Assembly: GCA_037043455.1 (NCBI GenBank)
Contig: JAWPHD010000007.1
Coordinates: forward strand, 62,001 to 126,000
DNA: 64,000 nt
Direction of reading: 5' to 3'
Source: Cyrtodaria siliqua
Lineage: Eukaryota > Mollusca > Bivalvia > Adapedonta > Hiatellidae
In this document: one piece after another, positions 22,601-34,889 of the stretch
How the letters are laid out: each line of letters starts with the position of its first letter
How positions within the stretch are numbered: position 1 is the stretch's first letter
Program-made: the position numbers and the translations under genes
The notes under the pieces: model-generated
Told to the model about the DNA's origin: nothing
Seen by the model: only the letters and a program-made list of their open reading frames with translations
Database searches by the model: none

Positions 22601-25600
22601 TCAGCACACTTGCACGAAACAATTACATCTTAAACTTAACAACATATCAGAAGAAACGGTTGAAGCGATACCGACAAGTATTCCACAGCTTGGAATATTA
22701 GTACTGCAAGACTATCGGCACAATATAAGTCGGACAGTAATAGAGAACATATCAGCGCTTGCATATCTCAGGCGACTAGAATGTATCAATCTAGCTGCAA
22801 GTGCATTCGATTCAATATTATTGAATATTCATGTTCTGACACAGTTGGACTGTCTTGAGTTGTCTGGTAAATATAAACGCATTGAATCAACTGAGACTCA
22901 AACTGTTTGTTTCGATAGAACCAGAGAACTTGTTTCTCTTGTGTGTAGTAACATATCAGAAAAAGCGTTAGAATCATTGGTTACCAATATTAACCATGTC
23001 ACAAAACTTTACAAACTCGAACTAAGAAAGAACTGTTCCGCTATGAACCCAAGCTTTATAGAACAATTGCCATCGCTCTCATGTCTTAGAAGACTGAGTT
23101 GTACAGAATTACCAGAATATGTTTTCCATAAAATAGTGTTGAATATCCATACTCTGTCACACTTGGATTGTGTGGAATTGTCTAGTAGCTGTCAAAGCAT
23201 GGGTTCAACTGCGATGCAAACTATATCACTCGACAAAAGCAGGCATCCTGATACTCTTGAATGTAGCAACATATCAGAAAAGGTACTGGAAATATTGACA
23301 ACCATGTCCAGTACATGTATACATCAGATCAAACTTCGAAAATATTGTCACGACATAAGTCCAAACGTCATAGAAAAACTGGCAGCCCTAGCAGGTGTAA
23401 AAAGACTGACTTGTATAGAACTTCCAGAAAATGTTTTCTGCGCAATGACCACTAACATCCATACTCTGTCTCAGTCTGGCTGTCTTAAATTGGCTGGTGA
23501 ATATCAAAACATGGGTGCAACGGAGACTCAAGAGGTATCCATCGACAAAGGCAGATATCCTGCTACTTTGGTATGTAGCAACATATCAAAACGGGCACTG
23601 GAAATATTGATTACCATGTCCAAAACATTAATACATAAGATCAAACTTCTAAAATATTGTCACGACATAAGTCCAAGCGTAATAGAAAAACTGGCAGCTC
23701 TAGCAGGTCTAAGAAGACTGACTTGTATAGAACTTCCAGAAAATGTTTTCTGCACAATGGTCTCGAACATCCATACTCTGCACCATTTGGACTGTCTTAA
23801 ACTGTCCGGTGACTATCAAAACATGGGTGCAACGGAAACTCAAACTTTATCCGTCGACAAAAGCAGAGATCCGGATACTTTTGCTTGTAGTAACATATCA
23901 GAAAGAGCGCTGGAAATATTCATAACCATGTCCAATTTATTTATTCATTTGGTAAAACTCGAACTACGAAAATGCTGTCACGCTTTGAGCCAAAGTATGG
24001 TACAAAAACTAGCAGTATCCACCTGTCTTAAACGATTGCGTTGTATGGAACTATCCGAAAGTGACTTCTATACAATGGTCGGGAATGTTAATACGCTGTC
24101 ACAGTTGGAATATATTGAATTGTCCGGCGAATATCAAAACCTGGATTCAGCTAACACACAAACTATCACATTAGACAAAAACAGGGAAGTTTGTACTATT
24201 GTCTGTAGCAGCATATCAGAAAGAACACTAGCAGAAGTGATAACCATTTGTAATCTATTTGTGCATCATTTGAAACTCGAACTTCGTAATTACAACCATA
24301 CTGTGAGTCCACACATGATAGAAAAGCTAGCAGCCTTAGCTGTTCTCAGAAGACTGAGTTGTATAGATATACCAGAAAATGTTTTCTATACAATATTGCC
24401 GAATATCCATATTCTTCGACAGTTGAATTGTCTTGAACTGTCTAGTAAATCTGAAAGCATGGATTCAACTGAGACTCAAGCTATATCACTAGAAAAAGGC
24501 AACGGTCCAGATATTCTTGTATGTAGCAATATATCAAAAAGGGCACTGGAAGTATTGATAGAAAATATGGCAGCCTTAGCAGGTCTAAGAATTCTTAAGT
24601 GTACAGAACTTCCAGAAAATGCTTTCTATACAATGGTCTCAAACATCCATATTCTGTCACATATTCTGGACACTCTTGAATTCTCCAGTGGCTATCAAAA
24701 CAGGGGTTCAAATGAGACTCAATCTATATCGCTTGATAAAAACAGAGATGATGATTGTCTTGTATGTGAAAATATCTCTGAAACAGCTTTAGCAACATTG
24801 GTAACAAACTTAACTCTTTTCCCAAAATTTAAAAAACTCATACTGCGAAAATGCTGTCATGATATTGACCCAATCATTCTAGAAAGACTAGCAGCATGCA
24901 CATGTCTTAATAAATTGAGTTTCACAGAACTACCAGAAAGTGTTTTCTATACACTATTGTTGAATATTCATACTCTGTCACAGATTGACTGCCTTCATTT
25001 GTCCGACGACCAAACCAAGAGTTCAACTAAGACACAAACTGTCGAATTCGATAAAAGCAGTTATCGCGGTACTCTTGTATGTAGGAACATATCGGGAACA
25101 ATGTTTGAAACATTGGTAAACAATCATACTTTTGTCACACAACTTCACGAGTTAGAACTACGAAACTACGGTCGGTCTCTAAGTCAGACAGTGATAAATA
25201 AAGTAGCAGAACTCTCAAATCTCAGAATACTAGGTTTTACCGAACTATCTGAAAGTGCGTTCAATTCAATAGCGTCGAATATTCACACTTTGTCACGGTT
25301 GACAAATCTTAAACTGTCGGGTGACTACTATACGAACTGTTCAACTGAGACTCAGAATATATCCTGGTGCGAAGTATTTGAAGATGAAGCTGAGCTTGAA
25401 TGTAGCAACCTTTCAGAAAGAACGTTAGAGGCATTAGCTTCCAATCCTAAATTGTACAAAGATGTGATCCATTTCAATCTCAACAAATACAACCACAACA
25501 TTAGTCAGACAGCAATAGACGGAATAGCAGCTCTCGCAAATCTCAGAATACTTCGATGTACCGAACTATCTGAAAGTGCATTCATTTCAATAGTGTCGAT

Positions 25601-28600
25601 ATTTCACAAAATGCCAGAGATTGAAAAACTTGAACTGTCCAGTGACTACTATACCATGGGTTCAACTGAGACTCAAACAATAGTCTTGTGCCACGACGAT
25701 TATGAGGACGATGATTATGAGCTGAAATGTAGCAACCTATCGGAGCGAACTTTAAAAGCACTATTTACCAATCGACCTCTTTTCGATATGAAATTCAGTC
25801 TTACACTACACAAATACCGTCACTCTATGAGTCAGACAGTGATAGACAAACTAGTAGCTTTAATAGGTACCACAGACATCACACAACTCAAAGGTACCGA
25901 ACTATCTGAAAGTGCTTTCAATTCAATAGTGTCGAATATTCACAAAATACCGACGTTGACAAATCTTGAACTGTCCGGTCACTACCATACCATGGGCTCA
26001 ACCGAGACTCAAACAATAGTCTGGTGCGAAGGCGATTATGAGGACGATGATTATGAGCTGAAATGTAGTAACCTATCAGAGACAACTTTAGAAGCACTGT
26101 TTACCAATCCACATTTTTTCAATAAGCAAAACAAACTCACACTGGTAAAATATCGTCACTCTATGAGTCAGACAGTGATAGACAATCTAGTAGCTATAAC
26201 AAGTACCACAGACATCACACACCTCGAAGGTACCGAACTATCTGAAAGTGCTTTCAATGCAATAGAGTCGAGTATTCACAAAATGCCGACGTTGACAAAT
26301 CTTGAACTTTCCGGTGACTACTATACCATGGGCTCAACTGAGACTCAAACAGTAGTCTGGTCCGGCGACGGTTATGAGGACGATGATTATGAGCTGAAAT
26401 GTAGCAACCTATCAGAGACAACTTTAGAAGCACTGTTTACCAATCCACATTTTTTCGATATGACATTCAAACTTGCACTACACAAATACCGTCACTCTAT
26501 GAGTCAGACAGTGATAGACAAACTAGTAGCTATAATAGGTACCACAGATATCACATATCTCGAAGGTACTGAACTATCTGAAAGTGCTTTCAATTCAATA
26601 GTGTCGAATATTCACAAAATGCCGACGTTGAGAACTCTTGAACTGTTCGGTGACTACTATACCATGGGCTCAACTGAGACTCAGACTATATCCTGGGACG
26701 ATGATGAAGTTGCGCTTGAATGTAACAACCTTCCAGAAAGAACTTTAGAGGCAATAGCTTCCAATCCTAAACGTTTTGAAACTATATTTAAGTTCAAACT
26801 GAACAAATACAGCCACAACATCAGTCAAACAGCGATAAACGGAATAGCGGGTCTCGCAGATATCCGAATACTTCAATGTATTGAACTGTCTGAAAGTGCA
26901 TTCCAGTCAATAGTGTCGAATATTCATACTCTTTCACAGCTGGAATATATGAAAATATCCGGTAACTATTATACCTTAGGTTCAACTGAGATTCAAACTA
27001 TGTCATTTAGATGCAATGACGACCTTCGATGTAGACATATATCCAAACGAGCATTTGAATTAATTGTAAATGAACTACCGAATTTCAAACAGCTGAGGAA
27101 ACTTAAACTGCAAGACTTCAGTTACAGTATAAGTGCTGCAGGAACGCATAATATATCGAACACCGATATCACTCGTCTTATATGCAAGAACATATCAGAC
27201 AGTGCACTAGCGTCTATTGCTTCTACTTTTCTGAGTCTCAAACATCTAGAAACCCTGAAACTATCGGATTTCTCTCACAATATGAGTACGGAAGCAATAC
27301 AGCATCTATCGCACGCACACATAAAACATCTCACATGCAATAACATTTCCGAAAATGCATTCGAAGAAATTGTTAGTCGTATCCATTGTCTTTTAAATCT
27401 GGAGACATTTGAAATATCCCATATCCATTCACCAATCAAACTGCCGATTGTATCGCTCAGTATTACTGATGCTGTTTCTGGTGAAGACATCAATGCCTTT
27501 CCATTACTAGTAGATTCAGAAAGGAATATAAATTACACGTTAATGGCAAGTATGTATGCTGAAAATCCGCAAAGTCACCTTAAATATATGAAATGTACTG
27601 ACCTATCAGAGCATGCATGGAATAAACTAGCTACCCAGATTGAAAGTTTTACACAGCTAGAGAAACTTGAACTGTCAGATGATAAAGAAAATGCAATGAT
27701 TGTTTTCTTACGTTCTGTCAAGTGCTTACATAATCTCAGCACGCTTTGTTGTCATGACTTATCAGAAGATGCGTTGGAAGCATTAGCCTCTACACTCCCA
27801 GCACTAAAGCAGTTGAAGGTACTCGAACTTGTACATGAAATGTCACGAAATATACCTCACTCATTAATACAAGCTCTACACAAGTCCAGCAGCCTTGTAC
27901 ACCTTCATGTTGATCACCCGTCAGATGTTGCTTGGGATGCATTAAGTGTTGCTCTACCCTCAGTTATACAGTTGGAGATACTGGAGTTATCTGGGCTAAC
28001 TGTAAATCCATCAGTTATAAGATCTCTTCAATTTCTCAAAAAACTCAAGGATCTTAGGTTGTATATGAGTTCAAATACTGCTTTTGCAGAGATCAAAGAA
28101 ACTCTGCCAAAATTGATACAGCTGGAAGTACTGAAAGTTAACTTTGAAAGTCAAGTTTTAACAACGGATGTTATTCAAGGTTTACAGTATCTTAACAAAC
28201 TCAAGCATCTTGAATTGGAGTTAGTAACGGACGAAGAGTGTGAATCATTTATTACCATTATTCCTAACCTGACACAGCTGGAAGTACTTGCAGTCGATGT
28301 TGCATTGCTTTGTAATTCTTCATGTTCCTGTTTGGTACAATCATTGCAATACCTGACTAATCTCAAACAGCTTACGTTCAACGGGTCACATGGTAATATT
28401 AAAGAATGGCGAACATTTACACAAATAGAAGTACTTGAATTTAACAAGCTCTCGTGTTGGGGTGATTCTCCAGATTTGTCGGGTATGCGTTCTCTTAAAA
28501 AGTTAACACTAGGCAATAGTGTTTTATCCAGTGGTAAACAATTTATAGACAATTTGCCAGACAATCCTCATGAGATGGAGGTGAACATAAAACACCGACA

Positions 28601-28733
28601 CATGCACTGGGAAGTAATCAAATACATCAGGGCATCCCACAGATTTCCATCCCAACAATGGGAATACAAACTTAATGAATACGACACTGAATGGTCTACT
28701 ACATTGAAAACATTGGCCACACCACAAAGCTAA
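19651..28733 (+). CDS. NLR-like giant protein, exon 5: NACHT NTPase plus LRR array
   Basis: One 9 kb exon encodes residues 329-3355. A NACHT/STAND NTPase comes first: P-loop GDAGIGKT at 409-416, Walker B with hhhhDGLDEW at about 500-510, and a sensor-like TVVTTTRAWK at about 537. Winged-helix-like sequence follows (FLHKTFHEFLAA). From about residue 900 to the end are Leu/Cys-rich LRR-like repeats (pattern LxxLxCxxLSExAFxxI...LxxLxLS). Residues about 1400-2800 form at least 14 super-modules of 104-112 residues marked by (S/A)TETQT. Less regular LRRs close the protein. No signal peptide, membrane segment, TIR, RING or death domain is visible. By family knowledge NACHT-LRR proteins are cytosolic oligomerising sensors. 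Ligand and effector are unknown. If intron 4 were wrong, the frame could start at 19527. Confidence 0.9.
22880..27025 (+). repeat. Coding tandem repeat: 14 LRR super-modules
   Basis: Marker codons for (S/A)xxTQ recur near 22888, 23201, 23512, 23826, 24146, 24463, 24703, 25019, 25336, 25658, 25996, 26332, 26668 and 26981. Spacing is about 311-338 nt except for one of 240 nt (24463-24703). All spacings keep the frame. Modules starting at 25658, 25996 and 26332 are the most alike and carry an acidic DYEDDDYE insert. Each module holds about four repeats of 26-28 residues. Confidence 0.85.
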
Positions 28734-29912
28734 CTAGTCACTGGCCAATAACACATACAGAATAAAAGTGAATCAATATTTATCAAAGCAAACAGCAAAG
28801 CGCGATACAGAATAAATGTATCTTAACGATCACATAGACATAATGAGTTCCGTCTTTGATTTAATCAATTATGTAATTGTTCTTATTTTTCCATTATATA
28901 TATCTAAACCACGTGCCGATGACCATGAAACAAATAAAACAACCAAAAAAAAAGATGTATGCGCTATATTTGCCCTTAGTTATTTATCGGCTAAATTGAA
29001 CATGCAGAAGAGCGTTCAGAATAAAACGTTGTATTGTCATTGTTATTAATGTAGTACTGGCAGTTTCGTTGTGTAAATAAGTAACTGATGTATAGTTCTA
29101 TATTGTAGAATGTAATGTTGATTTGTATGTAACCTAGGATTTGATGTGAAATTAAGATAATTATTATGTTTTACACGTTTACGGGTATCTTGATGTTCAA
29201 ATTCTCTTATACGTACGGGTATGTTTACGTCAGTCAATTATACATGCTATTTAAATCACCGTGTATAACCCGTAACAACGGCTGTGTTCATGTAATGATG
29301 CTACTTAGGCGAAATAACGACGTATCGCGGATATATGCAAGGAACATCTGGATGGATAGACAGTGGCCAGTAAGACAAGCACAATCATTTCTCATCCACT
29401 ATTTGAGTTTTCCACCATAAGACTATATGCATCGATGGTGAATTTATTCAGGCTTCCTTCGAATTACGCAATTCATTCCAGAAACATGCAGTTTTCAGTG
29501 CAAGACAATTTAGCGCTGTAGACCTTATACCGATAATGATTGTTGGTGAATCGCATTAAATCAGTGTATTTCAATGATGTTATTAAAAAAATCAAGAAAA
29601 GCAGTAAACTCAAGCATAAAAGTCGAATAGGAAATCAGCTTTCAGCAAGTTGACATTGTTGTCCAATTTGCTTTGTAACGCCGGATGAGTGTGCCCGATA
29701 CTTCGGTCACATATATATCAAATTACAGCTGATACTGTGTGTTAACTGTGTTAATAATTTAACGTTTTATTTTAGTGAAATAAAAATGTCTGCTGTATGT
29801 ACATAACACTTACATTGTCATTATATAGGTTATATATAACCACATCAGTAATCTCTTTCTCAATGGTGAGGGTGAACATACCACATATTAGCAGTAAATA
29901 TGATACTATTAG
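28734..29912. other. Intergenic/3' flank of the NLR-like gene
   Basis: AT-rich, presumably including the 3' untranslated region. No gene is recognised. The short frames at 28816 and 29166 and minus 29046 have no recognisable family. Confidence 0.5.
28761..29026 (+). promoter_or_regulatory. Candidate polyadenylation signals
   Basis: AATAAA hexamers occur at 28761, 28811 and 29021, that is 28, 78 and 288 bp after the stop codon of the NLR-like gene. The first two lie in near-identical 'gatacagaataaa'/'catacagaataaa' contexts. Which one is used cannot be decided from sequence. Confidence 0.45.
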
Positions 29913-29998
29913 TTATTAGGATTCTTGACAGGGGACATGGGCTTATACTTTCCAGGCAGGGAATGTGAGCCTATGTTCCCTGTCAAGAATCCTAATAA
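29913..29998. repeat. 33 bp inverted repeat (hairpin)
   Basis: Arms at 29913-29945 and 29966-29998 begin and end with 'ttattaggattcttgacagg' and its complement, about 90% matched over 33 bp, with a 20 bp loop. There is no T-run, so it is not a bacterial-type terminator. It could be the relic of a small foldback element. Confidence 0.85.
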
Positions 29999-30499
29999 CG
30001 AATGTGTCATACTTCAAAGTTGTAACCATTTTTTTAAGAAAAAAGAACAGTCAAAAACACGATTTCATTTTTATTGCGCCAATTTCCCCGTAACGTGCCT
30101 CTAACTAGACGTTGTTTATGTTCGTGACGTCATCGCTCTAACGTCGTTAAATTTGGCGTATTTTTTAATAAAATAAACGTATTTTATCACTATGTTAATG
30201 TTTTATTATCTGCAAAATTGCCATAAAAAAAATATACACTTACGATTATTTCAGACTTTTACACAGTGGAAAGCGCAGAAAAGCGATAGGAAGGAAACAA
30301 TCGGCGGTTTCCAAAATGAATCATCAACGTTATCGTCGCCATTTTGTTTTTGTATATTTGAGTAATGTCTACGGCGCATTAATCAATGAAATCGTGAGAA
30401 TTTTCTTTGCAGTATGACAAAAACAGTGTGCTTACCTTTGTAACGTCAGACTATATATATCTATAACAAGACAGTTATTAGCCGCAAACGATGATTGAA

Positions 30500-31590
30500 T
30501 AGTACATACACTAACATATCGGCCGCAGCAGACGACAGAAATCGTACATACACTAAGGTAACTGACGTATCGTCCGCAAACGATGATTGAATAGTACCTA
30601 TACTGACCTATCGGACGTTAACGACGATTGAATGGTACATACTCTGACGTATCGGCCGCAAACGACGACATAAATGGCATATACACTTCTCAAAACTGCT
30701 AACTACACCGCTACGTTTTGGGTTATATATATCGATGGCTTGAATGTTTTTCAATAAAATAAAAAGGAAATACCAATTCAATCATTTTTACATCATTTCA
30801 TTTTATTTTTTTCATGGGCAATGCTAGAACTAAACCACAATAAGCAATTACAAATGACCCATGTTAACACTAAAGTCACACTTTTCATTTCTTGTTCATA
30901 AAAGTGTGACTTTAGTGTTTACATGGGTCGTTTGCAATTGCTTATTGTGGTTTAGTTCTAGCATTGCCCATGAAAAAAATAAAATGAAATGATGTAAAAA
31001 TGATTGAATTGGTATTTCCTTTTTATTTTATTGAAAAACATTCAACCCATCGATATATATAACCCAAAACGTGAGCGGTGTAGTTAGCAGTTTTGAGAAG
31101 TGTACACTAAGGTAACTGACGTATCGTCCGCAAACAGAGTAGTACACACAGTCACGTATCGGCCGCAAATGACGATTGAATGGTACATACACTGACGTAT
31201 CGGCCGCAAACGACGATTGAATGGTACATACACTGACGTATTGGCCGCAAACGACGAATGAATAATACATACACGGACATATCGGCCTCAAACGACGATT
31301 GAATGGTACATACACTGACGTATTGGCCGTAAACGACGACATAAATGGTACACACACTAATTTAACTGACGTATCGGCCGCAAACGACGAGTGAATGGTA
31401 CATACACTGACGTATCGGCCGCAAACGACGATTGAATGGTTCATACACCGACATAGCGGCCGCAGACGACGACAGAAATGGTACATACACTCACGTATCG
31501 GCCGTTAACGACGATTGAATGGTACATACACCGACGTATCGGTCGCCAACGACGATTGAATGTAACATTCACTAAAATATCAGGCGTTAA
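30500..31590. repeat. 41 bp minisatellite, interrupted by a palindrome
   Basis: The unit is 'ggtacatacactgacgtatc' followed by 'ggccgcaaacgacgattgaat', repeating every 41 bp most regularly at 31142-31560, with diverged copies from 30500 to 30681. A 423 bp palindrome (30682-31104) splits the array. Every unit carries CpG-rich TGACGTATCGGCCGCAAACG. Minus-strand frames (31028-31486, 31152-31355) read the repeat and are not genes. Confidence 0.9.
30682..31104. mobile_element. 423 bp near-perfect palindrome (foldback/MITE-like)
   Basis: Arms of about 205 bp are almost perfect complements around a centre near 30893 (loop 'catttcttgttcat'). The outer ends read TACACTTCTCAAAACTGC and its complement. 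It interrupts the 41 bp minisatellite. Long terminal inverted repeats with nothing between are characteristic of foldback-type non-autonomous DNA transposons. The target duplication is unclear: TA is present at both ends. Confidence 0.75.
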
Positions 31591-31599
31591 CGGCAGTTT

Positions 31600-33129
31600 C
31601 ACAACCAAAATTGTTCAGCATAACGATAATTTTGAGGGGAACATTGGCATTTTGTTTTACATAGAATTCTATACCTATACTTAGTTAAGATGTATTGCCT
31701 AAAATCAATATATGGAAACGGTAATTGACGTTGTTTTGTACAAAATGTTGGTGACGCGGTGTTGGTTTTTACGAATTATTGAACAAATCTCAGGTGTTTG
31801 GGATAATTGCATGATAGGACGGTAAACCTTAATAAATTCTCCACAAACTGCACTTTTGCCTTATGCCGAAAATTCTAATTTTTAGATGAGCAATTATTTG
31901 GTATCTGACCTTCCACTCTCTATCCTTCAGGAATGCAAAGTAATTAACCACGATACGCCGTTATTTCGCCACAGTAACCAGTTACATCTGTACAGCGGTT
32001 GTTACGAGTTATAAGCAATTTGTTTGTTTTTTCGTTTTACTATGAAAAGGAAGTTACACAACTGTGTTCATATACTTTATAGCAGTATGTCAAGATGACC
32101 AGAGATAAAGATAGTGAAAGTCATTACAGGGACGGATACTGGATTGGAGATTAGGGTTCGCAACTTTTTTTCCGGTTTTATAACAAAAAAAACACACACA
32201 AAAACAACAACAACAAAAAAAACACAACAAAAAAATAAATTAAAAAAAATAGAAAAGGAAAACGCTGTTTCACATGAATTGTCGTAACTTCACAGATTTT
32301 AAGCTGCGCAACTTTTAAATAACTGTTGACAACCCCATCCGCCCCCACAAAAAAAAAGCAAAAATAATAAAATAAAAGAATAAAAAAGAGTAAAGAAACG
32401 ATTTGTTTGTCCACATGGATATTTATAACTTCTCCCATTTTAGGGAGACGCGAAGGGTAGGCCATCCGGAATCCGCCCCTGCGTTATTGATTTACATTAT
32501 CAAGTTTGGCTTTAATAATTGCAGTTAAAGGATATTTTATAATTTCACTTGTCCGATTCATTATTTGTATATACGCTTTATGTTTGTATGTATTTTCAAT
32601 GATACACGATGCGTGTTTTTTACATCAAATGGCAATGCGTCGTTTAAGATGCATTTGGGATAAATCTATAAAACGTTATATTTGTCTCTACATGTATTTC
32701 TTTACGGAAATTGTACGTGTTTAATATATGTGCATGAATTTGATTTGATTTCAGTATAGTGTTCAAATTACAAGATGTAGTAGAGTATTATATATAACTG
32801 ATGTCGTCATTGTTATATAAAGTTTTTGTTATATTTACGGAAATTAAATATATATGTTTGTTCAAAGTACATATGAGCTGCTGTATAGAAACACTTGTAT
32901 AAAGATGTAAATAATTATATATATGATTACTTATTATTATTATTATTTTAATAAAAAACAATACAAAGTGCATCAAATATAACCTACCTGTACATATATG
33001 CCGTATATTACATGTCAATGGATCAACTTGAATATACTTCATCTGATATTTATATATTGTTAAAATCTACACTTGCTTGGCGTTGAGCCCAATAATTATC
33101 CGTGTCACACATATAAACAGATTGTTTTG
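31600..33129. other. Intergenic, A-rich stretches, no gene
   Basis: Contains A-rich low-complexity DNA (about 32180-32250 and 32345-32395). None of the small frames here (31478, 32178, 32506, 32788) shows a recognisable domain. Confidence 0.5.
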
Positions 33130-33545
33130 TTGAACACGTAATAGTTAGAGTATGGTCAAGTTGAGCTGGTTGATTTAAACATCAAGATGGGCGTTGCCAA
33201 TCGAGGTATTTAAACCAACCAACGAGATGAGACCATACTTTGTGTTTTTGTAGTATATTCATTTTAGCTGTCTGCCATACTCTAACTTCCAATAACTGGT
33301 AGTTAGAGGAAACCATTTATTCCGACAAATTCAAAAATAATTTCAATGACCATGCTACAAAACTGTATTAATGTATATTGTTGTATTTGATATATGCGAA
33401 TGTTGTAATAGAGAGAGTATGGTCTCATCGAGTTGGTTGATTTACACATCCTTAACGAGATGAGACCAGACTCTGTTTGTTTTGTAGCATGTCCATTTAA
33501 TCTGTCTGCCATACTCTAACTTCCAATATCTGGTAGTTATTGTAC
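33130..33545. repeat. Two copies of a hairpin-forming repeat
   Basis: Copies near 33140-33310 and 33405-33545 share 'agagtatggtc', 'gagctggttgattta'/'gagttggttgattta', 'acgagatgagacca', and the right end 'tctgccatactctaacttcc'. Within each copy the start (gagtatggtctcatc) is complementary to the later 'gatgagaccatactt', so each can fold back. Probably a small MITE-like family. Confidence 0.75.
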
Positions 33546-34628
33546 ACCAGTTATTCTGACAGGTGTTATTTCAATTAAATGATGTACACCTGTGCAGATA
33601 CAAAGGACATTTCAGCAACTATGGAGACATGTATATATAAGAATTGGGAGATCATAAGTTAGCACTGTTTCACTATATTACTTGTTGAATTGTGTTTATT
33701 GAGTATTTGTATTGATTATAGTTTCCCACTTTTTGTTGTATAGGATTGTTAAATACCATTACACGGTTTACACTTCTATACAATTAATACAAAACATTGA
33801 CTTACTGTTGCAGCGCTACATTTTCAATTTAGAAACGAAAATGCAATACTCAAGCACAACGTTTACATATTTATTATTGCTTGATTACACTACACACGCC
33901 GCCCAGTACACATGTTTAAGTTTAAACAATATTTTTATTTTCAAAGATACACAATTATAGTGGTAACATTCTATTACACATCATTTTAACACAATTTGTA
34001 AACGTGGATAGCTTATATCAGTTTCCATAATGACATTAGGTGCCGCAACGAGATATTCAGAAATATACAATCATAAACCAAAAAAAACACAAAGAAATCT
34101 TATCACAGAATTATAAGAATGATGCATAAGAAAAACATATATTTAAAATGGGAATTGAAGAATTGAACTGGATTTTATAGTCGCTCCAACAGATAAGATC
34201 AAATGGCGATTCGAAGAAGAGACACTTACAACAGTACACACGCCGCCAAACAGTATCTTTTGGTCGCACTTAAACTAGGGTTTTGCTTTTCGTTTCTTTT
34301 TCATAAATGACAGGAAATTAGAGATGGGATTGTAGGGCTCCGTGATGGTGCATGAATTATTTCTAACAATATGCAAGATAGTATTATTTAAAGGGGGACA
34401 CATGGCAATCTCATTTTTTTCAAAACTTGCCTATTTTATTCTTCATAACTTGCATATTTTTCATTTGCAAATCATCATTACCGATTATTTAACTAGCTTG
34501 AAACAAATTGCTTTTGCATATTATTAATTTTTCACTGTATTGTATTTCTTTTGCAAAATTATATATATACACAGCATGACAATTATCACCTGACCACACC
34601 AATAAATAAATATCAAGGTAAGAAGCCA
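33546..34628. other. Intergenic, AT-rich, no recognised feature
   Basis: No repeats or coding signals recognised. The 82- and 61-residue frames at 33712 and 34342 have no identifiable family. Confidence 0.4.
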
Positions 34629-34889
34629 GGCCTTGAATTCACCAACCATTCTTGAGAATATTCTTAGACTTTAGCTCAAGTATGCAAATTTCAATCACTA
34701 ATATTTCTAGAAGTTTATAGAATAAACGTTCATAACAAGCTGCTATGCATAAATATGATGCATACTAATAAATAGCAACTTCTTACGAGTGTTTATCTTT
34801 GAAGGTTATGGAAATATTTTTGATCAAAATTTCAGTACTTGGGCTCGAGTCTAAGAAGAGTCTGAAGAATGGTTGGTGAATTCCAGGCC
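34629..34889. mobile_element. MITE-like element, about 260 bp
   Basis: Imperfect terminal inverted repeats of about 50 bp: the left end starts 'ggccttgaattcaccaacca' and the right end finishes with the near-complement of this ('tggttggtgaattccaggcc'). Inner parts of the arms also match ('tcttagact'/'agtctaaga', 'ctcaagta'/'tacttggg'). No coding capacity. Confidence 0.75.

Noticed and set aside
29913..29998. Rho-independent terminator
   Set aside because: Eukaryotic context, loop too long and no T-run after the stem.
31028..31486. 152-codon minus-strand frame with YVSVCTIQSSF repeats
   Set aside because: Reads across the 41 bp minisatellite and into the palindrome. No gene structure.
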